NCBI GenBank assembly: GCA_001247695.2
Contig: LGRX02028750.1
Coordinates: forward strand, 1 to 22,147
From: Cymbomonas tetramitiformis
Taxonomy: Eukaryota; Chlorophyta; Pyramimonadophyceae; Pyramimonadales; Pyramimonadaceae
DNA: 22,147 bases
Direction: 5' to 3'
Shown here one piece after another: positions 1-8,500 of the stretch. Made by a program: the position numbers and the translations under genes. Numbering within the stretch: position 1 is the stretch's first letter; the number at the start of each line of letters is the position of its first letter. Under the pieces are notes generated by a model. The model saw only the letters and a program-made list of their open reading frames with translations. It made no database searches and was not told the DNA's origin.

Positions 1-2003
1 AGAAAACGTGGACCATCGCAGCCAACGTCATGACCCCGTCCGTTGCCTCACATCGAAAAACCTTGCCCGCGAACCGCACCTCTAGTAACCGATCCGCGCA
101 AAAGGTTGTATAGGAGGGCTCAGGCATCTGGTCCACCAAGTCACCAACAAGTATCGATGCCCAAGGGTCATGGTAGGCTTTGCGATATTCCACGGTACAT
201 CCTCGCACAAGATTGCGAAGTCGATTGTCATACTGCTCGTCGTCGCCCTCTCTCAAAGACGCGGGAGGAGTGGTACGGTCGGTGCTGGAGTCGGAGTCGT
301 CCTCTCTCAAGGACGGGGGAGGGGTGGTGTCGTCGGTGAGGTCGCCCATCGGCTCGGGGAGTGGCGAAGGCGAGGCGGGCAGCGGGGAGTCGTGGCCGAG
401 CCTGGAGATAGCACGCATTTATAACGCCGTTAGTATGATACAGGCATGCTAACAATGTACTAACGCCCGGGGATAACATCACGAGTAGGGACGCACCTCG
501 CCAATTTGGCATCGTTATGGCTCATGAAGAGGTCGGCGACCTGGGGCTCGGCATCGACCTCCATCATGGATGAAGAGTCAGATTCGCCCTCTCTCAAGGA
601 CGGGGACGGGGGAGGGGTGGTGTCGTCGTTGGGGTCGCCCATCGGCTCGGGGAGTGGCGAAGGCGAGGCGGGCAGCGGGGAGTCGTGGCCGAGCCTGGAG
701 ATAGCACGCACTTATTATGCCGTTAGTATGCTAACGGTATATCAAAGGAACCCTAGCGCCGATGACATGCAAACATTCCAATGCAAGGGGGGGGGAAGGG
801 GGGCTCACCTCGCCAGGTTGCTGGCATCGATGGAGGCGGCGACAATGTGCAGGATTTTCGCGGCAATGGACACGAGACAATCTGCCACTTCACGTTCCCG
901 TACTTGTATGGAAAATGCGTGGTCCCCGTACATTACCTTGCCTGGTTCTTCAACCAAAATGGACGGGATTGGCAACCATGTCGGGTAGCGCCGTTGGGTG
1001 GTTAGCATTTCTAGTGCGCAAGCATGAAACTCGTGGGGAGTCATGCAAGTCGGTTCGTCCTTGGCATGACAACAGGTGTAAATGTGAACCATGCCGACGT
1101 GTCTGTACTCCCGCACTTTCAACAGGCCAGCGGTTACTTCACAAAGAGCACGCTGCATCTCGAGTGACGGGCACCTGCCAAGTTCGAAAGCGGCGGGTTA
1201 AAATACTTTCAACAGGTCGTATTATAACAACAAGCGAGCCCTTAAATAGGCCTTCAATATTCCCGAGCACTATATACGGCATCCTACAAACCATGTAGTA
1301 CGACTTTTTGAAACATGCATGCCGTGGTTGCCTGTCCGCGCCCCGTACATCTCGAAAGGAATGCTAAAACTATAGGGTAAAGCACTCACCTTGGATCATA
1401 TACACACGCCACCGTGGTTTCCGCCCATTGGCTGACTCGAAGCTCCTTCGTGGGCTTCTCGAAAAGGTGACCCAACCGGAACCCCTCCGGACGACCAACA
1501 GTCTCGCAGGCAACAAGTGCCGTTGCCGGCCTACTTGGGCGGGAGGTGGTACCATTCACCAAACTTGGATGTGGTGTCGAGGGTACTGGGTGAGGAGCTG
1601 GGTTACGCATGGCCTGGCGGGATAATCGTGGCACATTGCTTTTGTCCACTGGTCGTTGTTGTTGTTGTTGGAGGGAAAGGCCACGGTGGCCCGGGGCCGT
1701 ACGAGGTGTTCTTGCGGGCGCAAGCACGACCTCGTCCTCGGATGCATTGGGGGGAACTTGGCGAGCCGAATCTTCACGTAGCGCGGAGAAATGCTCTCCT
1801 TTTCGGGGCATTGCAACCCTATTACCCCGCGACCCCCCCTCCCCCCTCCCCCTACCTTCATAGTAATTGGAGTATAGGAGGTCCGAAAGACCTTCGTTAG
1901 GTAGCACGTCACTAGGATGAGCATAACAGGCTAACGACATGCTACGGAATAGATTCTTTTGAGGAATCTTCTTCAGATGTGTCATAATTTCCGAGTTTAG
2001 CAT
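1..2003 (-). CDS. Host gene of unknown function, four exons, 3' end off the window
   Basis: The exons on the minus strand are 2003-1390, 1174-809, 694-497 and 401 to beyond position 1. Donors read CAAG|GTGAGT, CGAG|GTGAGC and CGAG|GTGCGT, and acceptors read TTGGCAG and ATCTCCAG. The last two introns (114 and 95 nt) have a TACTAAC branch point about 30 nt before the acceptor. All junctions split an AG|G arginine codon in the same phase, so the reading frame stays open across all four exons and to the window edge, which is strong internal evidence for a real gene. Exon 1 is low-complexity, with Gly/Arg and Gln5 runs. Exon 2 is more globular and rich in Cys and His. Exons 3 and 4 share a Pro/Ser/Asp-rich head, and exon 4 then enters a globular segment. 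I recognise no family. ATG 2003 is the first after an in-frame stop and has A at -3, but an upstream non-coding exon cannot be excluded. Confidence 0.65.
298..739 (-). repeat. 293-bp tandem duplication covering an intron and its flanking exon parts
   Basis: The stretch around 300-442 recurs almost unchanged at about 590-735, offset by 293 bp. It includes the exon head, the acceptor TGCTATCTCCAG and the TACTAAC branch point. The end of exon 2 (809-830) also resembles the end of exon 3 (497-520), so the unit runs from one exon tail through the intron into the next exon head. Exon 3 is therefore a product of the duplication, and its length of 198 nt keeps the frame. Confidence 0.8.
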
Positions 2004-2029
2004 GCTTGTAGCATGCTAAACTGTCTCAT

Positions 2030-2140
2030 CATAGCACGCCGGTAACACGCCCGTTACACGCCCGTAGCACGCCCGTAGCACGGCAGTAGCATGGCCGTAG
2101 CACGGCCGTAATATGTCCTTAGAACGTGTGCTAACCGGAA
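2030..2140. repeat. Partial direct copy of the foldback arm
   Basis: The segment contains CCCGTAGCACGGCAGTAGCA followed by TAATATGTCCTTAG and CTAACCGGAAC. This matches about 80 bp of the left arm at 2252-2325 in direct orientation, with scattered differences. It suggests that the foldback element is built from smaller repeated modules, or that an older copy was partly overwritten. Confidence 0.6.
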
Positions 2141-2144
2141 CATC

Positions 2145-2819
2145 GCATGCTAAAGACATACTAAAGAAGCGAATCTGTTAGGGAATATTCCTCCGGCGTG
2201 TTAGCACGTCCGTGTTTACCATGCCTTTAGCATGGTTTTCAGTCCGTAGGACGCCCGTAGCACGGCAGTAGCACGCCCGTAGCATGCCAGTAATATGTCC
2301 TTAGCACATGTCCTAACTGGAACGCCCATAGTTAAGGCCCATATATGCACGTGTTACCGCCGTGCTAACAGCGTGCTAAGCTCAGACGTGCTAACACATA
2401 ATAGGAATATTCCTGGAATATTCCTTATGTTAGCATGCCGTTAGCACGCCGTTAGAGGTCATAGTAATTATACACATTTATATATACATATGACCTCTAA
2501 CGACGTGCTAACGGCATGCTATCAGGAGAATCTTTTGAGGAATATTCCTCAGGCCTGTTAGCACGTCTGGGCTTAGCACGCCGTTAGCACGGCGGTAGAA
2601 CGTCGGTAGCACGTGTATACATGGGCCTTAACTATGGGCGTTCACGTTAGGACATGTGCTAAGGACATATTACTGGCATGCTACGGGCGTGCTACTGCCG
2701 TGCTACGGGCGCCCTACGGACTGAAAACCATGCTAAAGGCATGCTAAATACGGACGTGCTAACAGGCCTGAGGAATATTCCCTAAAAGATTCGCTTCTTT
2801 AGTATGTCTTTTGCATGCG
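2145..2819. repeat. Long inverted repeat (foldback / MITE-like), arms about 310 bp
   Basis: The left arm starts with GACATACTAAAGAAGC at 2155-2170, and its exact reverse complement lies at 2793-2808. Further matches run inward through the motifs TTTTCAGTCCGTAGG, AATATGTCCTTAGCACATG and CGCCCATAGTTAAGGCCCAT. The arms close at GTTAGAGGTC (2451-2460) against GACCTCTAAC (2492-2501), leaving an AT-rich loop of about 30 nt. The interior is built from recurring GTTAGCACG/CGTGCTAAC units and several GGAATATTCC palindromes. No protein is encoded. A transcript would fold into a double-stranded RNA of about 300 bp. The start codon of the minus-strand host gene at 2003 lies just outside the left arm, so the repeat sits where its promoter would be. 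Confidence 0.85.
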
Positions 2820-3639
2820 GTTAGCATGTCGTTAACACATGATGTGATGACGACATGCTGACGACATGCTAACATAATGTGGGGGGAGAATGTTTTCACA
2901 AATTTCCCTATCACGCTAAAGCCAAACCAACATAAATTGAAAATTCTCAGGGGGCATCGATCCAGTGACCTCACGCGCAGAAGCACACATCATGTCCACT
3001 CGAACACGTGACCATAACGATGGGCAATATGAGACGATGACAATAATGAATCGATCGATGAGGATAGACGATGACGCGAGTGAAGGGCTTGGCGAAAATT
3101 AAAAAAAGAAATTGAACGCAAACGGCTACCGTGCGATAGACGATAACGATATACATATTCCTCCTGCGTGCCTGCGACCCCCAACCCGAACCCGCGAGCG
3201 CGAGCGTCATGCGGTGGATTATTCCATCTCCATTCGTCCGATGGCATGGCATCGCATGGCATGGCATGGCACACGTTTCGCAGAATTCGTCATCGTCATC
3301 GTTATCGTCGATTGTGCTCGCGTGACGAGGACGTGCTGTGACTTCTCACGCCCCCCAACGCCCAACGGGAAGTGAAGGTGTCCACTGTACGGAAGGCATT
3401 TTTACAGAATACTGTAAAAGTTTAAACTCACCTCTACACCCGTCAACGCTTCACATTTCACCGTCCAGCAGTGTGCAGCAGCGTGTGGTGGCCTCGCCAG
3501 CGGGTTGCATGTTATGATATTTCTCATTCTTGCTCGCTGCAATATGTCACAGGTTTGTAGTGCATGTTTTTTATATGTATATGCATTATTTTGTGTGTGC
3601 TTAGCGCGATCATCCTTGGCATGCGCGGAACTTTGACTT
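2820..3639. other. Non-coding stretch with no gene seen
   Basis: No open frame here has recognisable protein features. The stretch holds an ATGGC microsatellite at 3240-3271 and a possible minus-strand donor (GAG|GTGAGTTT near 3430). It is otherwise unremarkable intergenic sequence. Confidence 0.5.
3240..3271. repeat. ATGGC pentanucleotide microsatellite
   Basis: About six tandem copies of ATGGC are present, one of them altered to ATCGC. Confidence 0.8.
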
Positions 3640-3708
3640 GGAGTGAACGGGAAGATTCCCGCGAGTCCTTTGCACTCGAAATAGTTGGTTCAAATCCAAC
3701 TCACTCCA
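3640..3708 (+). tRNA. tRNA-like cloverleaf with reduced D arm (possible degenerate tRNA-Lys UUU)
   Basis: The acceptor strands GGAGTGA (3640-3646) and TCACTCC (3701-3707) pair perfectly, with A as discriminator base. The T arm GTTGG-TTCAAAT-CCAAC is perfect and contains a consensus B box, GGTTCAAATCC. The anticodon arm is CGAGT-CCTTTGC-ACTCG, which would place UUU at 34-36. A TTTT run follows at 3716-3719, as expected for a Pol III terminator. Against a functional tRNA: the D arm is only GGGA-AGAT-TCCC with no GG in the loop, no A box is visible, position 33 is C instead of U, and the total is 69 nt. It may be a pseudogene, an organelle-derived copy or a tRNA-derived SINE head. Confidence 0.45.
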
Positions 3709-3763
3709 CCTCTCCTTTTCAGTTTCCTTCGTTAATTTCGTTTGTCACGTATATTATCTTTCA

Positions 3764-4190
3764 TCTTTACTAAACGTTACTTGGTTGGTTTTGTTTTTCA
3801 GATCGCTGAAAATATTCGAGTGGTGAAATCGTTTTTTCCACCATCATCTCGCGTTCACATTCGCGCTTCTTTGAGGTTCCTAGGTTGCTAGTTATGTTTT
3901 GCACAAGGGAATCTTTAATGCGTTTTCCGCTTTTACTAAGTGTTGGTTCTTTGCTTTACTTTTCAGAGTAGAGAAAGCAAAATTTCAGCCCATGACCAAC
4001 GCCAAGACTTAAGGTAAAAGCTATACCCTTTCTAAGTTAGAACCTAAGTTGTTGTGATTTTGTGTGAAGTTTCTCACTTGACTAAGTGTTGGTTTATTGT
4101 TCCACTTGCTTTTTCAGATCGAATGAGAATGGGCGAGTGGAAAATCTTTGAAGGTTTTACTCCAAGACCAACGCCGAGATTTCTCGCTTG
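3764..4190 (+). repeat. Three degenerate copies of an intron-end-like block
   Basis: Blocks beginning near 3770, 3934 and 4080 each have a TACTAA- or GACTAAG-type branch site, then a T-rich tract and TTTTCAG. The first and third continue with ATCG..TGA.AAT and CGAGTGG. The second and third share GACCAACGCC. Spacing is about 150-165 bp. They resemble tandemly duplicated 3' intron ends with short exons, but I see no long reading frame joining them. Confidence 0.5.
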
Positions 4191-4269
4191 TTGCACGTTG
4201 TTTTAAAGAGATTAGGTTGATTCCCTAGAGGCAATTTTCGGACTAGAGCCTTGTTTTGAGCGAATTAGG

Positions 4270-4758
4270 CTACGAATGGGGCAGCCCTACTTACGATTGG
4301 ATTGTAATGTGGATAGTAAAAATATTAACGTTTCTAGACTTCCCAGTTGTATCCCATCGTGCCTAGCTAGCTACACTATCGTATTAATATGATTGTATTA
4401 AACATGCTCGAGTGTTCCATGCGTATGCGTGATGTGCTAGCCTTCGCATAGCATACGCATTGTGAACACACTTTATGTAAGTAGCACACATTTTCGCAAT
4501 CCTCTAGTGATATAGTGCATATAGATAGGCCTCGTGTCGCGAACTTATGCACGAAGCGTCCACACAAAGCACAACTCTCTAGCCCTACTACTAGACAGTC
4601 TTACTTATTGTCAGTGCCTATACAACACTAGCTCGACTTTGCATATGTTTCCTTATATGACTGCACAGTTATCTTGCTACTGTAGCTATACAAAATCTCA
4701 AAATTTTTGATATCTCTTTATCTCTTCTCACCACTTGTGCAAGCTCTTTTTCTCAACA
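4270..4758 (-). repeat. Candidate 3' LTR of the retroelement (inner edge only)
   Basis: Downstream of ORF3, a G-rich tract (TGGGGGA, 4765-4759) is followed at once by TGTTGAGAAAAAGAG starting at 4758. This is the usual arrangement of a polypurine tract followed by the TG of a 3' LTR. The sequence is AT-rich and lacks coding potential. It contains a 10-bp perfect inverted repeat, ATGCGTATGC at 4419-4428 against GCATACGCAT at 4451-4460. The outer LTR edge cannot be placed, because no matching 5' LTR is visible in the window. The left limit given is arbitrary. Confidence 0.35.
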
Positions 4759-4771
4759 TCCCCCATCTGTA
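4759..4771 (-). other. Candidate polypurine tract (plus-strand priming site)
   Basis: On the minus strand this reads TACAGATGGGGGA immediately before TGTTGAG. It lies 23 nt past the ORF3 stop, which is where an LTR retrotransposon primes its second DNA strand. Confidence 0.35.
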
Positions 4772-4793
4772 GCTGCCACTGGTAGTACAGACA

Positions 4794-5540
4794 TTAGACA
4801 AGAGCTTGCTCAGCATCTTCTGTTGTAACACCATCCATTGCGAACTTGCCCATGCTGAAGGTAAACATACCCACTCCAGAAGCTTCTCCTCCTCGCAACA
4901 TCCTGGCTCTTGTCAAAGGGTTGCGAAACACCATGACCCACATGCATCTTCTGCCAATAGGTCCATGCTCCAAATGCCCAATCACATGTAAACGTCCAGC
5001 GTGACACAGCTTACGAAAGTATTGTGCCCTGCTCTCTGTCATATCTGTCATGTAGTGCGATGGCACATGAATACAAGCCACCACTCGGCTGGCCAGTACT
5101 GCCAACGGCAACGCAATATCCAGCACTGCGAACCAGGGTGAAGTTACCACTGCGTCACACACCCCATACTTCTCCTTCCAGGCTCGATAATTGCCCGGTT
5201 GTAAAGCATTAAGGGCTTCGTGCCACTTCAACTGCGGATTCCAATCATTATTCATGACCTTCAGATGAGGCCACTCCAGTGACATAACCTTGCCAATGAC
5301 ACCTGTACCAGCCCAAGGATCCCATACCTGTGTGATCTTCTCCCAAGTCACCTCGTGCGCCAAACGTCTGACCTCCTGAGGAACTGTCACTCTAAGCCCC
5401 AATCCAGTTGACTGGCAATCTTCACCTGAGCTCTGCTCAGTTGTGTGACATCTCCTCTCTTCTGAACTTCCTCGGGGCTCATGGCCTGCACCGTGGACGT
5501 CTTGCGGAGACTTCTCGCGCGAGCGTGCTGCTCTGCACAC
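4794..5540 (-). CDS. ORF3: second methyltransferase-like domain, in the -1 frame of pol
   Basis: This 248-codon frame overlaps the end of ORF2 and lies one base back. Its own open stretch begins after a stop at 5570-5568, and it has no ATG before the domain (position 5540 is GTG), so it is probably made as an extension of ORF2 or joined by splicing. Residues 1-50 fall in the overlap and look like out-of-frame sequence. The likely domain is residues 55-210. It has VWDPWAGTG (motif I, SAM-binding loop, 72-80), NNDWNP (acidic motif II, about 97-102), DAVVTSPWF (129-137, the position of the DPPY/SPPY catalytic motif of amino-methyltransferases) and WVMVFRNP (201-208). This suggests an N6-adenine or N4-cytosine type methyltransferase fold. 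The SPWF variant of SPPY makes activity uncertain. Confidence 0.6.
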   Translation of the reverse strand: MCRAARSREKSPQDVHGAGHEPRGSSEERRCHTTEQSSGEDCQSTGLGLRVTVPQEVRRLAHEVTWEKITQVWDPWAGTGVIGKVMSLEWPHLKVMNNDWNPQLKWHEALNALQPGNYRAWKEKYGVCDAVVTSPWFAVLDIALPLAVLASRVVACIHVPSHYMTDMTESRAQYFRKLCHAGRLHVIGHLEHGPIGRRCMWVMVFRNPLTRARMLRGGEASGVGMFTFSMGKFAMDGVTTEDAEQALV

Positions 5541-5567
5541 TTCCTGCTCAAGATGGTACGATGGCCC
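5387..5567 (-). other. ORF2/ORF3 overlap, -1 frame relation
   Basis: ORF2 stops with TGA at 5389-5387, while the -1 frame is open from 5567 onwards. A GGGG run sits just before the stop (5397-5400). No canonical X XXY YYZ slippery heptamer is visible in the overlap. The junction could be recoding, a one-base indel in the G run, or an assembly error. Confidence 0.6.
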
Positions 5568-8500
5568 TCATGCCAGAATCCTGGCATCACTTCTGTGATC
5601 ACTCTGCTGAGCTCCTCCTGGTTTCCCCAGGCCACTCTGTCAGGAAGATCCCCCATGCTCCCTTCTTTTCTGAGCATCTGCCGCGAGGTCAGCGCCTGCC
5701 ATGGGTCTTCACGTCCCAGCCTCACTGCACGATGCGGACCCACGTCTGCAGGCAACAATACCACATCTGATCCCAGCTTCTCTCTCAGATGCAGCTCCAT
5801 GGCCGCCATCTTGTCGACGATTGACGCGCTCACCTCGGCGGCAGCTGCCACCACAGTCTCACCTAAGCACTTGGGACATTGCCAGTCCCCTTCAGGTACT
5901 CCGTCCAGCGCCGGATTCAGACACCACGTGTGATAACCACGGTTACAGGTGTCACACAGCAACATGGCTGCCTCCCCATCTGTCCGCATACACACCTCAC
6001 ACGCGAGATGCTTGCTGGGAATGGCTGCACTGCAGTCGTACTGGTCTTTCACTTGTAAGTGACATGGCGCAATACTTTGCACTGTGCTCTTCTCCCGCAG
6101 CTTCGTGCTGTCCTCCAATACTACCACTCCATCTCTTTGCACCTTGACTATCTTCAGGATGGCTGACTTGGTGGCCACCTCCATGCCAGAGCGCGGTTGT
6201 TGTCGTATATATACGAAATCGCCTGCCTTGAACTGGTGCGGCTTCGGCTCGTAACTGCCACTCCTCCTGTGCTCGTACCGTAAAGTGTCGCGGTGCTGAG
6301 CGATCTCCAGGTTGCACCCTGCATGTACCATGAGCCTCTTCACGATGGCTGCTCGCTGCAACAGATCATCAGCCAATGTCTTCTCCTCCTGCTTCCCAAA
6401 GTCCAACTCGGGTCGAGCACGAAGATCCGGTGGCACCGTGGCTTCCTGAGCGAACAGCAAGGTGAATGGCGCCACTCCAGTGGACTGCTGCCTAGCTGCG
6501 TTGTAGCTGAGTACGAGTGACCAGAGCATCTCATCCCCCTCGAAGTCCAGGCCCTTGTCGAGGGCCATCTTCTTGAAGCAAAACTTGAGGGTGCGTACCA
6601 CCCGTTCAGTCAAGCCATTGCTCTCTGGGGAACTCGGTGAAGTCACTCTTCGGTCAATGAGACACTGCTCGCATAGAGTAGAGAACTCACCTTCAAACTC
6701 TGTGCCCCCATCCACCAAACATTCTGCAGGCGCCCCAAACACGGATAGGACATGATAGCGAAATGCGTTGGCGATGGTGGCGGCCTCCTTGTCGGGGATT
6801 GGAACGCACACGACGAATCGCGTGTAGTGCGCAATCATGACCAAGACGCGTTGGTTCCCAGCCTTCGTGATGCGTTTCGTGGGCCACGCTAAATCCAGGG
6901 ACCAGCGATACATGAAGGACTTGATCTCCAGCGGCGTGAGATTCGCCTCCTCCCGTGCATAGTGCGTCTTCACCCTCTGGCAAGTCTGGCACTGAGTGAC
7001 CACTGCTTGCACATCCTGTTTGATGCCTGCCCAGTAATGGCGCTGCCACAACAGGTTCAATGTCCGCCTGATGCCCCAATGGCCAGTCCTCTCATGGTAC
7101 TCACGCACCAACTGAATCCTGTCACAGGGCTTGGGCACCAGCAGCTCCTTACCACTGACAGTGACCATGTATAACTCGCCCATGAGCTCGTCCCAACGGT
7201 GACGCGCTGCCCTCTTCCTCACCCTGTGATATTCCTCCTTGGGCACTTCCACTCTTCCTCCTGTCTTGATCCACGCGAGGCATAGCTCGTCCTCGTGTAT
7301 GTCGGGGTGTCTTTCTCGGAGTGACTCCTGGTTGGTTACGCTGGCTAGCATGGCAACCATCCTCGTCGTGTCGGGCAGCTTAGGCAGCCTCATCTCTTTC
7401 TCCTTTGTCACTGGTGCCCACTCTGGGGCTGAGCTTGTCTCTGCTGGCTTGTCTCCAGGCTTGTCTCCAGGTCTTGAAAAGGCCTGCCGGTGATGTGCCT
7501 CGTAGCCCGCGAGCTTCATGGAGGGCATCTTCCACTGCCTGCGGCGTGGAACAGCGTCGGCGGTGCCTAGCCCCTGTGTACCTTTCTGTCCTCGGCTGCA
7601 CATGCGTTGCAGTCGTTCTTCCCAGTCCTGATGGCTGAGGCGTCGCGCGACTTGCTGGGTGTAGCCGCTGGAACTGGTGATCCACTCTGCTAGTTGGGCT
7701 CGCACCGGCTCAGCCGTGTCCTCGGAGGTGGCAGCCACCTTGGTGGCTTTCGTGATGGGGATGACAACTAGCGTGCCATGTTCCTCCTCCTCACTCTCCT
7801 CACTCTTCGGCAGTTTGGTCGTGCTGACCTCGGCAATCGCATACAGTAGCTCCATTGCTCTTCGGTCCATAGCAAGGCCAAGCACTCCTGCCAATTCTTC
7901 GTCTTTCATGCCATGTGCCGCGCGCAGCTCACCTGCGCTGTACCCCATGGCCACTGCCTTCTCGTCCAGGTTAACCTCTCTGGTCTCCCCCACTTCATCA
8001 TCATCTCCCTCCCTCACCACTGTGCCTGCGCGAGGCGCGCGAAAAGCACGAGAGTTTTGCGTCGCCAAGATGGTTGGCAATACTCTCATGGGCTCCCCTA
8101 CAACGTTGGCGGTGTAGTGAGGCTTCCTGTCTCCTGTGACGACCCTGCGTGGCTTCCAGCCTCGCTGCAGAATATCGCGCACGTATCTGTCTGGTGGTCT
8201 GTCCACCCGCTCCATCACCAGATTGAACTGCTGATTCTGGAACAGATTGCTCCAATATGCTCGTAGGCGATGCGCGTATGATCCCGCGCGCGCCGCGTCA
8301 AAGGACACCGGCTGGCCCACCACGCTGTTGATGATGGGGAACACCTCCTTCCTGATCTTCGAGTTCTCCCTGTGTGATAGCGGAGAAACGTTTTCCAGCA
8401 CATATGCTGGCGGTCTCTGAGGCTGCAGCTGTTGCAGCGTGGAGAGGACTCGCACTGCCTGGTAGAACAGTCTGCTGTGCCTGCCCTCCAGACCAGCCAG

